From: Nitriliruptoraceae bacterium
Lineage (GTDB): Bacteria > Actinomycetota > Nitriliruptoria > Nitriliruptorales > Nitriliruptoraceae
Direction: 5' to 3'
Length of the DNA: 17,010 nt
Assembly (NCBI GenBank): GCA_007118045.1
Contig: SKTG01000327.1
Span: 1 to 17,010, forward strand
Below are positions 5,829 through 12,856 of this stretch, one piece after another. The translations under genes and the position numbers were made by a program. The notes beneath the pieces are model-generated. The model was given only the letters and a program-made list of their open reading frames with translations, made no database searches and was not told the origin of the DNA. Positions within the stretch are counted from its first letter, which is position 1; the number at the start of each line of letters is the position of its first letter.

Positions 5829-7036
5829 GGTCGCTCCGAGGTCAGGGTCCGTGTCGCCTGCTCACGCGCCCAGGCGTCCGCGCCGAGCACGTCCTCGACG
5901 TCGCGTGGCTCGTCGGCTCCGGTGTCCGCCCACGTCTCCAGCGTGTCCTCCACCACGTCGGTCACGTCGAGGAAGCCCGAGCGGCCGTCGAGGAACGCAG
6001 CGACCGCCACCTCGTTGGCGGCGTTGAGCACCGCCGGGAAGGTGCCCCCGCGCCGGCCCGCCTGCTCGGCGAGGTCGAGCGCCCGGAAGGTGGCGCGATC
6101 GACGGGTTCGAACGTCAGGGCCGTCGGCGCGGTCCAGTCGCACGCCGCGAAGGCGTGGGGCAGGCGCTCCGGCCACGCCAGCGCGAGCTGGATCGGCAGG
6201 CGCATGTCCGGCGGCGAGAGCTGCGCCAGGGTGGAGCCGTCGACGAACTCCACCATGGAGTGCACGATCGACTGCGGGTGGACGACGACGTCGATCGCGT
6301 CCCACGGCGCCGCGAACAGCAGCTGGGCCTCGATGAGCTCCAGACCCTTGTTCATCAGGGTCGCGGAGTTCACGGTGATGACCGGCCCCATCGCGTAGGT
6401 GGGGTGGTCCAGCGCCGCCGCGGCGTCGACCTCGGCGAGGTCCTCGCGCCGCCGACCGCGGAACGGTCCCCCGCTCGCGGTGAGCACGAGCCTGGCCAGC
6501 TCGTCCCGGCGGCCTCCCCGCAGCGCCTGGGCGAGCGCCGAGTGCTCCGAGTCGGTCGCGATCAGGTGCGACTCGCGACCACCGGCCCGCTCCGCGGCGG
6601 CGACGACCAGCGGACCCCCGACGATCAGGCTCTCCTTGTTGGCCAGCGCGACCGGGGTGCCCTGCTCCAGGGCGGCGAGCGTCGACCCGAGCCCGACCGC
6701 GCCGGTGATGCCGTTGAGCACGACGTCGGCGTCGGTGGACGCCAGCTCGCGGACCCCGGCGTTCCCGTCCAGCACCGCCAGGTCCGGGTGGCGCTGCCTG
6801 AGCTCGGCCGCGGCCCCGGGATCGGCCATCGCGACCCGGTCCACCCGCAGCTCCTCGGCCTGGTGTGCGACCGTGTCGACGTCGAGGCCGGCCGCGAGAC
6901 CGACGACCTCGAAGCGGTCGGGACTGGCCCGCACGACCTCGACGGCCTGCCGGCCGATGGACCCGGTGGATCCGAGCACGACCACGCGGCGTGGGCTCGT
7001 CGCGATCGCGTCCATCGCATCCGTGGACCCGGTCAC
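5825..7036 (-). CDS. dxr: 1-deoxy-D-xylulose 5-phosphate reductoisomerase
   Basis: Dxr (403 aa) converts DXP to MEP with NADPH and a divalent metal, the first committed step of non-mevalonate isoprenoid synthesis. Seen here are the NADPH-binding GSTGSIG (22-28), NGITG (108-112), ANKESL (132-137), the metal ligands Asp162 and Glu164 in DSEHSA, SGGPF (188-192), and the NSATLMNKGLE block (223-233) with Glu233 as the third metal ligand. NAANEVAVAAFL marks the C-terminal domain. The length is normal. The start GTG at 7036 overlaps the rlmN stop (GTGA), and the Dxr stop overlaps the protease start, so the three genes are probably translationally coupled. A nearby in-frame ATG (codon 8) is an alternative start. 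Only a weak G-rich ribosome binding site is visible. Confidence 0.97.
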   Translation of the reverse strand: MTGSTDAMDAIATSPRRVVVLGSTGSIGRQAVEVVRASPDRFEVVGLAAGLDVDTVAHQAEELRVDRVAMADPGAAAELRQRHPDLAVLDGNAGVRELASTDADVVLNGITGAVGLGSTLAALEQGTPVALANKESLIVGGPLVVAAAERAGGRESHLIATDSEHSALAQALRGGRRDELARLVLTASGGPFRGRRREDLAEVDAAAALDHPTYAMGPVITVNSATLMNKGLELIEAQLLFAAPWDAIDVVVHPQSIVHSMVEFVDGSTLAQLSPPDMRLPIQLALAWPERLPHAFAACDWTAPTALTFEPVDRATFRALDLAEQAGRRGGTFPAVLNAANEVAVAAFLDGRSGFLDVTDVVEDTLETWADTGADEPRDVEDVLGADAWAREQATRTLTSERP

Positions 7037-8199
7037 GCCCCGGCCCCCCGCGGTGGGTCACCGAGCTGGAGGGCGTCGACCCGGTCGGCGGCACCCACCG
7101 CGGCGGGCAGGCGGGTGCCGCCGCCGAGTGTGTAGGAGGCGAGCAGCTGTCCGCACGCCGCGTCCGCGTCACGGCCGCGGGTGTCCCGCAGGGTGGCCTC
7201 CGCGCCGCGCCGCCGCACCCGTTCGATGAAGGCGCGCATCCGGGCCTGGGTGGGTTCCTTCCACGTCACACCGGGCGTGGGGTTCATGGGGATCACGTTC
7301 ACGTGGGCCCGCAGACGCGCGGCGATGGCTCCCAGACGGTCGGCCTGCTCATCGTCGTCGTTGACGTCACCGATCAGGCACCACTCGATGCTGACGCGAC
7401 GGTTCGTGGTCCGCCGGTAGTCACGCATCGTCGCTTCGAGCTCGGCCAACGGGTGGGTGCGGTTGATCGGCACGAGGTGGTCGCGCAGCTCGTCGGTCGA
7501 AGCGTGCAACGAGACCGCGAGGGTCACCGGCAGGCCCAGCTGCTCGAGCTTGCGGATGCCCGGGACGAGGCCGACCGTCGAGACGGTGATGCCCCGCGCC
7601 GAGAGGTCGAACCCGTCGGGGTCGTGGAGCCACCGCACGCTGGCGAGCGTCGCCGGCAGGTTCGCGAGCGGCTCGCCCATGCCCATGTACACGACGTTGG
7701 TCACGTGGTCCGGTGCCCCGGCGGGGAGGGCCTGGTCGTCGATCACGCCGCTGCGCAGCGCCGCGTCCGCGACCACGACCTGTCGCACCACCTCGCCGGC
7801 CGTGAGCTGACGGCGGAACCCGGCCTGCCCGGTGGCGCAGAACGGGCACCCCATCGCGCAGCCCGCCTGGGTGGAGATGCACACCGTGGCTCGTCGGGGG
7901 TAGAGCATGAGGACGGTCTCGATCGCTTCACCGTCCGGGAAACGCAGCAGCAGCTTGTGCGTGTGGCCGTCGTCCGCGACGGTGTGTCCGATCAGCTCGG
8001 GCCGACTCGGCGCGAACCGCTCGCTGAGCCGTTCACGCAGGCCCGTCGGCAGGTCGGTCATCTCCGCGGGATCGTCGACCCCTCTGACCAGCCAGGCGTG
8101 GATCTGCCGCGCCCGGTAGGTCGGCTCACCGAGCTCGGCGACGAGGTCGGCGAGACCGTCGCGGCTCAGCGCGTAGGGGTCGAGCGTGCTGGCGGTCAC
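7033..8199 (-). CDS. rlmN: Dual-specificity 23S rRNA/tRNA adenine-C2 methyltransferase RlmN
   Basis: RlmN (388 aa) is a radical-SAM enzyme that methylates A2503 of 23S rRNA and A37 of some tRNAs. The cluster motif is Cys114-Cys118-Cys121 in GCAMGCPFCATG. MGMGEPLAN is the SAM-binding GGE-type motif. The C-terminal RDTRGRDADAACGQL gives the substrate-linked Cys349; the other reactive Cys is Cys118. These fit RlmN, and an rRNA C8-methyltransferase of the Cfr type is unlikely given the housekeeping context. A variable tail of about 40 residues follows Cys349. The start is GTG at 8199 with GAGG upstream; a 12-bp palindrome (8194-8205) covers the start codon. It is the first gene of the rlmN-dxr-protease operon, with a candidate -10 TACCCT at 8260-8255. 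Confidence 0.96.
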   Translation of the reverse strand: MTASTLDPYALSRDGLADLVAELGEPTYRARQIHAWLVRGVDDPAEMTDLPTGLRERLSERFAPSRPELIGHTVADDGHTHKLLLRFPDGEAIETVLMLYPRRATVCISTQAGCAMGCPFCATGQAGFRRQLTAGEVVRQVVVADAALRSGVIDDQALPAGAPDHVTNVVYMGMGEPLANLPATLASVRWLHDPDGFDLSARGITVSTVGLVPGIRKLEQLGLPVTLAVSLHASTDELRDHLVPINRTHPLAELEATMRDYRRTTNRRVSIEWCLIGDVNDDDEQADRLGAIAARLRAHVNVIPMNPTPGVTWKEPTQARMRAFIERVRRRGAEATLRDTRGRDADAACGQLLASYTLGGGTRLPAAVGAADRVDALQLGDPPRGAGA

Positions 8200-8254
8200 G
8201 TGACCTCGGGCATGCGGGAACGGCGGGGGGCGCCGTGTCTGGACGTGACCGTGC

Positions 8255-8260
8255 AGGGTA
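8255..8260 (-). promoter_or_regulatory. Candidate -10 element of the rlmN-dxr-rseP operon
   Basis: TACCCT on the minus strand (8260-8255) fits the actinobacterial TANNNT pattern and lies 55 nt upstream of the rlmN GTG. No clear -35 is present. Transcription would start near 8248. Confidence 0.3.
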
Positions 8261-8313
8261 CGGGTTCCCCGCTCGGGCTCCGCTCCTCCGGCCTCGCCGG
8301 CCCGGGGGATCGG

Positions 8314-8333
8314 CCGGGCGCGCCGACGCCCGG
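8314..8333 (-). terminator. Candidate terminator hairpin after cdsA
   Basis: There is a 7-bp perfect stem (CCGGGCG at 8314-8320, CGCCCGG at 8327-8333) with a 6-nt loop, 34 nt downstream of the cdsA stop. The surroundings contain further GC inverted repeats and no T-run. It would separate the pyrH-frr-cdsA unit from the rlmN operon. Confidence 0.35.
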
Positions 8334-8367
8334 GCCACCCCTGTCACCGGCCGGGCGGCCCGACGTC

Positions 8368-9210
8368 TCAGACGAACCACACCATCGTGTGGTAGCCGAC
8401 GGGCAGGGCGAAGAGGATCCCGTCCACCCGGTCGAGCACACCGCCGTGACCGGGCAACAGCTCGCCGAGGTCCTTGACCCCGAGGTCGCGCTTGATCATC
8501 GACTCGGTCAGGTCACCGAAGAACGCCGCGAGCCCGCACAGGACGGCGAGCGCGGCGGCCGAACCCGGCGCGAACGTGTCGCCCACCAGGGGCAGCACGA
8601 GCGCGGCCAGGCCCGCCGCGACGAGCAGCCCGCCGAGCAGGCCCTCCCAGGACTTGTTGGGGCTCACGCTCGGCGCCACCTTGTGGCGACCGAACGGCAC
8701 CCCGAACGCGTACCCGCCGATGTCGGCGACGACGGCCGCGCCGACGACCGCGAGCACCACGACCGCACCGTCGGGCCGGTCGTGCAGCAGCACCCCGTAG
8801 CTGGCGAGGAAGGCGATCCACAACCCGAACAGGACCGTCGTGGCCAGCGTGTTCACGATGTCGGTCCGGCGACGGTCGAACAGCACCCACAGCACGCTCC
8901 CGAGGAGCAGGACCCCGACCCCGAGACGCTGACCGGCGGCCCCCGCGACGTACGCTCCGGTGATCGCGACCACGACGGTGAGCACCATCACGGGCACGAT
9001 GAGACGCGTGCCCTGCGGCCGGAGCACCCGTCCCACCTCGACGCACGCGAGGGCCGCGAGGAGCGCGATCACGGCCCCGAACGCCTCCGTGCGCCAGAAC
9101 ACGCTGCCGAGGAACACCCCGGCGAGGAGCAGGCCCACCGCGATAGCGGCCGGGAGGTTGCGGCCTCCGATCATCCCCCGCCCCGCGTCGGCGGGCTCGT
9201 CTCCGGTCAT
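8368..9210 (-). CDS. cdsA: Phosphatidate cytidylyltransferase (CDP-diacylglycerol synthase)
   Basis: CdsA (280 aa) is an integral membrane enzyme that makes CDP-diacylglycerol from CTP and phosphatidate, the branch point of phospholipid synthesis. The C-terminal family signature fits fully: SMIKRDLGVKD (237-247), then LPGHGG and LDRVDGI, containing the S-x-x-K-R, K-D, H-G-G and D-R-x-D elements. Several hydrophobic segments precede it (about 18-38, 44-60, 70-110, 120-140, 147-165, 185-230). PNKSWEG is a second conserved block. The start ATG at 9210 has GGGGAG about 7 nt upstream. The gene follows frr after 112 nt with no visible promoter, so it is probably the last gene of a pyrH-frr-cdsA unit. 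Confidence 0.95.
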   Translation of the reverse strand: MTGDEPADAGRGMIGGRNLPAAIAVGLLLAGVFLGSVFWRTEAFGAVIALLAALACVEVGRVLRPQGTRLIVPVMVLTVVVAITGAYVAGAAGQRLGVGVLLLGSVLWVLFDRRRTDIVNTLATTVLFGLWIAFLASYGVLLHDRPDGAVVVLAVVGAAVVADIGGYAFGVPFGRHKVAPSVSPNKSWEGLLGGLLVAAGLAALVLPLVGDTFAPGSAAALAVLCGLAAFFGDLTESMIKRDLGVKDLGELLPGHGGVLDRVDGILFALPVGYHTMVWFV

Positions 9211-9322
9211 CCCGTCGCTCCCCGCCGGTTCGAGACCCCGCTGCCGGGTTCACCCCACACGTCGCGAAGGAGCCCGATCCGCTCTGCGCCCCGGCTTGCC
9301 GCGCACACGTCCCTCCGCGTTC

Positions 9323-9883
9323 TCAGACCTCCGACAGCTCGTGCTCCTTGGCCTCGAGTGCCTTGTCGATCTGCGCCACGTGCTTGCCGGTCAGCTCCTC
9401 CAGCCGCTTCGTGGCGCGATCGTGCTCGTCCTCACCGACCTCGCCGTCGTCCTCGAGCTTCTGCATCGCGTCCCGCGCGTTGCGCCGCACGTTGCGGACG
9501 GCGACCTTGCCCTCCTCGGCGGCCTGCTTCGCGAGCTTGACGTACTCCTTGCGCCGCTCCTCCGTGAGCTCGGGGAAGACGCACCGGATGATCCCGCCAT
9601 CGTTCGCCGGGTTGAGGCCCAGGTCCGAGTCGCGGATGGCCTTCTCGATCTGGTTGACCGAGCTCTTGTCGAACGGGTTGACGATGAGCACCCGCGGCTC
9701 CGGGACGGAGAAGTTCGCGAGCTGCTGCAGTGGCGTGGGCGCGCCGTAGTAGTCCACGACGATCCGGTTCAGCAGCTGCGGGTTCGCGCGCCCGGTCCGG
9801 ATCGAGGCGAAGTCCTCACCCACCTTCTCCACGGCCTGCTGCATGCGATGATCTGCGTCGCGCTGGATCTCGTCGAGGGTCAT
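9323..9883 (-). CDS. frr: Ribosome recycling factor
   Basis: RRF (186 aa, the usual length) splits post-termination ribosomes together with EF-G. Recognisable blocks are FASIRTGRANP near residues 25-35, YYGAPTPLQQLANFSVPEPR with LIVNPFDKSS in the small domain II, GGIIRCVFPELTEERRKEYVK, and the helical KVAVRNVRRNARDAM of domain I. The start ATG at 9883 has GGAGGTG 4 nt upstream. The gap to pyrH is 105 nt and holds no clear promoter or terminator. pyrH-frr-cdsA is a common bacterial order. Confidence 0.97.
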   Translation of the reverse strand: MTLDEIQRDADHRMQQAVEKVGEDFASIRTGRANPQLLNRIVVDYYGAPTPLQQLANFSVPEPRVLIVNPFDKSSVNQIEKAIRDSDLGLNPANDGGIIRCVFPELTEERRKEYVKLAKQAAEEGKVAVRNVRRNARDAMQKLEDDGEVGEDEHDRATKRLEELTGKHVAQIDKALEAKEHELSEV

Positions 9884-9988
9884 CGGGCACCTCCGTTGGC
9901 TGGTGGCGGCTTGTGGGTTGGGTCGGTGGGCGTGCTCGTCGCCGTGATCGCGGTCGGACGACGCCGGGTGGGGCGGTGTGACGGGACG

Positions 9989-10732
9989 TCAGGGGGTGGC
10001 GCCGGCGGGTACGTGCACCAGGGTGCCGACCGGCTCGCCCCGCACCACGCGCCGGATGTTGCCCGCCTCGAGCAGCTCGAAGACCACGATCGGCAGGTCG
10101 TTGTCCATGCACAGCGAGATCGCGGTGGCGTCCATCACGCCGAGGCGCTGGTTCAGAGCGGAGAGGAAGTCGATCTGCTCGTAGCGGCGAGCGTTCGGGT
10201 TGGTGCGCGGATCGGCGTCGTAGACCCCGTCCACGCCCGTCCCCTTCAGGATCGCGTCGGCGTCGACCTCGAGGGCGCGCTGCGCCGCCGTGGTGTCGGT
10301 GGTGAAGTACGGCGCCCCGAGACCGGCCGCGAAGATCACGACCCGGCCCTTCTCGAGGTGGCGCACCGCCCGTCGCCGGATGTAGGGCTCGGCGATCGCC
10401 TGCATGTCGATGGCTGTCTGGACCCGCGTCTCGAGCCCGGCCTTCTCGACCGCGTCCTGCAGGGCGAGCGCGTTGATCACGGTGCCGAGCATGCCCATGT
10501 GGTCGGCGCTCGAGCGGTCCATACCCGCGGCCGCGGGCGAGTTGCCCCGGAAGATGTTGCCGCCGCCGACCACGATCCCGATCTCCGTGCCGTCGGAGGC
10601 CTGCAGCTCAGCGATCTCCTTGGCGACCTGGGAGACCACGTTCGGGTCGATCCCGCCCTTGACCTCCGGGTCGGAGAAGGCCTCGCCCGACAGCTTGAGG
10701 AGCACCCGTCGGAACGGTGGTCGGTTCGGCAC
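9989..10732 (-). CDS. pyrH: Uridylate (UMP) kinase
   Basis: PyrH (247 aa) phosphorylates UMP to UDP and belongs to the amino-acid-kinase fold, usually a hexamer regulated by GTP and UTP. Motifs are KLSGEAF (13-19), VVGGGNIFRG (54-63), DHMGMLGTVINALALQDA, the acceptor and nucleotide loop FTTDTTAAQRALEVDAD, and KGTGVDGVYDADP. The start GTG at 10732 gives a product beginning a few residues before RRVLLKLSG, as in the family; the ribosome binding site is weak (GGGGCGAG). A -10-like TAGGCT lies 36 nt upstream, so pyrH may have its own promoter separate from rpsB-tsf. Confidence 0.97.
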   Translation of the reverse strand: MPNRPPFRRVLLKLSGEAFSDPEVKGGIDPNVVSQVAKEIAELQASDGTEIGIVVGGGNIFRGNSPAAAGMDRSSADHMGMLGTVINALALQDAVEKAGLETRVQTAIDMQAIAEPYIRRRAVRHLEKGRVVIFAAGLGAPYFTTDTTAAQRALEVDADAILKGTGVDGVYDADPRTNPNARRYEQIDFLSALNQRLGVMDATAISLCMDNDLPIVVFELLEAGNIRRVVRGEPVGTLVHVPAGATP

Positions 10733-10767
10733 GTCTCGCCCCGCTGGTCGTTGGGTCGGGCGGGGTG

Positions 10768-10773
10768 AGCCTA
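10768..10773 (-). promoter_or_regulatory. Candidate -10 element of pyrH
   Basis: TAGGCT on the minus strand (10773-10768) fits TANNNT. It lies 35 nt before the pyrH GTG and downstream of the tsf terminator hairpin. A 10-bp palindrome GCCACGTGGC (10777-10786) sits just upstream, in the -10/-35 spacer. The -35 position is poor. Confidence 0.35.
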
Positions 10774-10807
10774 GCTGCCACGTGGCGCCGCACCCCCGAC
10801 GCGCGGC

Positions 10808-10830
10808 GGGCCCGCCATGTCGGCGGGCCC
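10808..10830 (-). terminator. Terminator hairpin after tsf
   Basis: There is a perfect 9-bp stem (GGGCCCGCC at 10808-10816, GGCGGGCCC at 10822-10830) with a 5-nt loop, 63 nt after the tsf stop. It has the form expected of an intrinsic terminator in a GC-rich actinomycete, without a T-run. It would end the rpsB-tsf transcript ahead of pyrH. Confidence 0.55.
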
Positions 10831-10893
10831 ACGACGGCCGTGCGGTAGCGGGGACGACCCGAGGGAGGACCGGGAGCCCGCTGGGATCGCCGG

Positions 10894-11505
10894 TCAGGCA
10901 CCGACCTCGAACCGGGCGAAGCGGGCGACCTCGAGCTTCTCCCCCACGATGCCCTGGACCTCGCTGAGCACCTGCGCGACCGTCTTGTCGCCGTCGAGGA
11001 CGTAGGGCTGGTTGAGCAGGACCCAGTCCTCGTAGAGCTTGTTGACCTTGCCCTCGACGATCTTGTCGACGATGTGCTCGGGCTTGCCCTCCTCGAGCGC
11101 CTCCTTGCGGACGAAGGCCTTCTCCTTCTCGAGGGCGTCGGGATCCACCTGGCCCTCGTTGACCACGAGCGGCTTCGAGGCCGCGATGTGCATCGCCAGG
11201 TCCCGTGCCAGCTTCTGGACGGCCTCCGCCTTGGCGACGAAGTCGGTCTCGCAGGACAGCTGGAGCAGCACACCCACCTTGGCGGGCATGCCGGGGCTCG
11301 GCGTGTGCAGGTAGGTGTGCACGAGGCCCTCGCCGGCGGTGCGGTCAGCGGCGCGGGCGTCCATCTTGGCCCCCGTGCGCTCGCGCACCAGCTCGGCGGC
11401 CCGGTCGAAGTCACCCTCGGCGTCGACGAGTGCCTTCTTGCAGGCCATCATCGGGGCGTTGGTGAGCTCGCGGAGCTGCTTGACGTCAGCGGCGGTAACG
11501 GACAC
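10894..11505 (-). CDS. tsf: Elongation factor Ts
   Basis: EF-Ts (203 aa) is the nucleotide-exchange factor for EF-Tu. The N-terminal UBA-like domain (about 1-45) reads VKQLRELTNAPMMACKKAL. The core follows with GVLLQLSCETDFVAK, whose TDFVAK (87-92) is the EF-Tu contact motif. The C-terminal part contains KEALEEGKPEHIVDKIVEGKVNKLYED. The length is the short form (about 200 aa), without the extra coiled-coil half seen in E. coli. The start is GTG at 11505 with AGGAGG 6 nt upstream. It follows rpsB after 69 nt that contain a strong hairpin. Confidence 0.97.
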   Translation of the reverse strand: MSVTAADVKQLRELTNAPMMACKKALVDAEGDFDRAAELVRERTGAKMDARAADRTAGEGLVHTYLHTPSPGMPAKVGVLLQLSCETDFVAKAEAVQKLARDLAMHIAASKPLVVNEGQVDPDALEKEKAFVRKEALEEGKPEHIVDKIVEGKVNKLYEDWVLLNQPYVLDGDKTVAQVLSEVQGIVGEKLEVARFARFEVGA

Positions 11506-11530
11506 GTCGGTCCTCCTCGCGGATCGGCGC

Positions 11531-11556
11531 GGACCGGGGTTGGTGGACCCCGGTCC
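11531..11556 (-). terminator. Hairpin between rpsB and tsf (intercistronic attenuator)
   Basis: There is a perfect 10-bp stem (GGACCGGGGT at 11531-11540, ACCCCGGTCC at 11547-11556) with a 6-nt loop, 18 nt after the rpsB stop and 25 nt before the tsf start. No T-run follows. It probably reduces readthrough into tsf or protects the rpsB 3' end rather than stopping transcription fully, since no separate tsf promoter is evident. Confidence 0.5.
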
Positions 11557-11574
11557 CGCGCAGGGAACGGGCGG

Positions 11575-12507
11575 TCAGCCCTGGCTCGGCTCCTGCGGCT
11601 GCTCTGGCTCTGGCGCCGGAGCGGGCGGAGGCGGCGGCGCGCTGTCGGCCGCCTCGTCGGCCGCCGGCTCGCCTGCGGCCCGGGTGGCCTGCTCGGCGGC
11701 CTGCTGACGCTCGAGCTCGATCTCCCACTCGGCCTTCGGCTCGGCCGCGTCGGTGTCGCTGCCCTCGGACTGGGTCGCCTGCAACGCCTGCACGCGCAGC
11801 TCCTCGTCCGGCGAGCGCGACGCACGCAGCATGAGCCCGTCGGCGACGGCGTCGGCGACGATCCGCGTCAACAGGGCCGAGGACCGGATCGCATCGTCGT
11901 TGCCGGCGATCGGGTACTGGACCGTGTCCGGGTCACAGTTCGTGTCGAGGATCGCGATCACCGGGATGCCGAGGCGGTTGGCCTCCTTGACGGCGATCTC
12001 CTCGATCACGGTGTCGACGACGTAGATCGCGTCGGGCAGCTTGCCCATCTCGCGGATCCCGCCGAGGTTGGTCTGCAGCTTCTCCCGCTCGCGGTCGAGC
12101 TGCAGGACCTCCTTCTTCGGCAGCAGCTCGAACGTGCCCGAGGCCTCCATCGCCTCCAGTTCCTTGAGCCGTGCGATGCGCCCCTTGATCGTCGCGAAGT
12201 TGGTGAGCATGCCGCCCATCCAACGTTCGGTCACGTAGGGCATGCCCACGCGGTTGGCCTGGAACTCGATCGTGTCGCGCGCCTGCTTCTTGGTACCGAC
12301 GAACAGCACGGTGCCGCCCTTGGCGACCAGGTCCCGGGTGAAGCTGTAGGACCTTTCGATGTGCTGGACCGTCTGGCGCAGGTCGATGACGTAGATGCCG
12401 CCGCGCTCGCCGTAGATGTGGCGGCGCATCTTTGGGTTCCAGCGGCGGGTCTGATGTCCGAAGTGGACGCCAGCTTCGAGCAGCTGACGCATGGTGACGA
12501 CGGCCAT
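11575..12507 (-). CDS. rpsB: 30S ribosomal protein S2
   Basis: S2 (310 aa) assembles late onto the 30S subunit and contacts S1 where S1 is present. Clear motifs are TMRQLLEAGVHFGHQTRRWNPKM at the N terminus, GGTVLFVGTKKQA, RWMGGMLTNF, and LPDAIYVVDT with IPVIAILDTNCDPD in the C-terminal half of the core. The start is ATG at 12507 with AGGAGAT just upstream; an in-frame extension to 12627 exists but lacks S2 homology and covers leader hairpins. After the core (about residue 235) a Glu/Ala/Pro-rich tail of about 70 residues ends in a poly-Pro stretch; such tails are common in actinobacterial S2. It is first in rpsB-tsf and is preceded by a long leader and a good promoter candidate. Confidence 0.97.
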   Translation of the reverse strand: MAVVTMRQLLEAGVHFGHQTRRWNPKMRRHIYGERGGIYVIDLRQTVQHIERSYSFTRDLVAKGGTVLFVGTKKQARDTIEFQANRVGMPYVTERWMGGMLTNFATIKGRIARLKELEAMEASGTFELLPKKEVLQLDREREKLQTNLGGIREMGKLPDAIYVVDTVIEEIAVKEANRLGIPVIAILDTNCDPDTVQYPIAGNDDAIRSSALLTRIVADAVADGLMLRASRSPDEELRVQALQATQSEGSDTDAAEPKAEWEIELERQQAAEQATRAAGEPAADEAADSAPPPPPAPAPEPEQPQEPSQG

Positions 12508-12576
12508 GGTGATCTCCTGTGGTGGGTTCGGTTGGGCCTCCGCCCGCGTCCTCCGGGTGGCATGCGCGCGCCGGGT

Positions 12577-12669
12577 GGACGGTGGATCCGTCCGGACCGT
12601 CTGGAGCGTGCACGCCGTGCGGCCCACCTCGCGAGACCGCGAGGCACCGGGGCCGCCCGTCGGCGGGCG
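12577..12669 (-). promoter_or_regulatory. Structured rpsB leader: three hairpins
   Basis: The rpsB leader of about 268 nt contains three separate perfect stems: 12577-12582/12588-12593 (6 bp, 5-nt loop), 12627-12633/12638-12644 (7 bp, 4-nt loop) and 12654-12659/12664-12669 (6 bp, 4-nt loop). S2 autoregulates through leader RNA in other bacteria, so this is a candidate regulatory leader. I do not recognise a described motif. Confidence 0.4.
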
Positions 12670-12781
12670 TGTGTGATGGGTGCCGCGAGGCCGGTCCGCT
12701 GACGCGGCCCGTCACCTCGAGACCGGTGGGGGTGTGAACGTGACGACGGGCCCGACCGTGAGGCCGGACCCGCACGAGGTG

Positions 12782-12811
12782 ATGATAGCTGGCCGACGGG
12801 TCCCCGGTCCA
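12782..12811 (-). promoter_or_regulatory. Candidate promoter of rpsB-tsf
   Basis: The minus strand shows TGGACC (12811-12806), 18 nt, then TATCAT (12787-12782). The -10 matches 5 of 6 consensus bases and is among the best in the window; the -35 matches 4 of 6. Transcription would start near 12775. The -35 overlaps a perfect 14-bp palindrome CCCGGTCGACCGGG (12812-12825 and adjacent bases), which may be an operator or part of the upstream gene's terminator. Confidence 0.55.
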
Positions 12812-12826
12812 CCCGGTCGACCGGGG
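12802..12826 (-). terminator. Inverted repeat after the LytM-hydrolase gene
   Basis: Arms CCCCGGTC (12802-12809) and GACCGGGG (12819-12826) can form an 8-bp stem with a 9-nt loop; the alternative pairing is the 14-bp palindrome at 12812-12825. It begins 30 nt after the stop of the upstream gene and may be its terminator, but it also overlaps the rpsB -35. GGACCCGTCGGC occurs as a direct repeat on either side (12792-12803, 12840-12851). Confidence 0.4.
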
Positions 12827-12856
12827 TCGAGCGGCCCCAGCCGACGGGTCCGGAGC

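Noticed and set aside
4260..6398. Long open frame on the plus strand, 712 codons, opposite the M50 protease and dxr
   Set aside because: It is a mirror frame of conserved genes with no domain and no ribosome binding site.
9227..9237. GGTTCGAGACC, which looks like a tRNA T-loop
   Set aside because: The flanking bases do not pair as a T-stem, and there are no D or anticodon arms around it.
6865..9540. Longest open frame in the window, 891 codons on the plus strand
   Set aside because: It crosses rlmN and cdsA and parts of dxr and frr in antisense. Its composition is biased and has no family signature.
10777..10786. CACGTG-centred palindromes here and at 13875-13884, 15513-15520 and 15571-15578 as a shared regulator site
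   Set aside because: At this base composition about six CACGTG sites are expected per window. Some lie inside genes, so no shared regulator can be claimed.
12508..12627. Upstream extension of rpsB by 40 codons
   Set aside because: The extension has no S2 similarity, passes through leader hairpins, and the ATG at 12507 has a good ribosome binding site.
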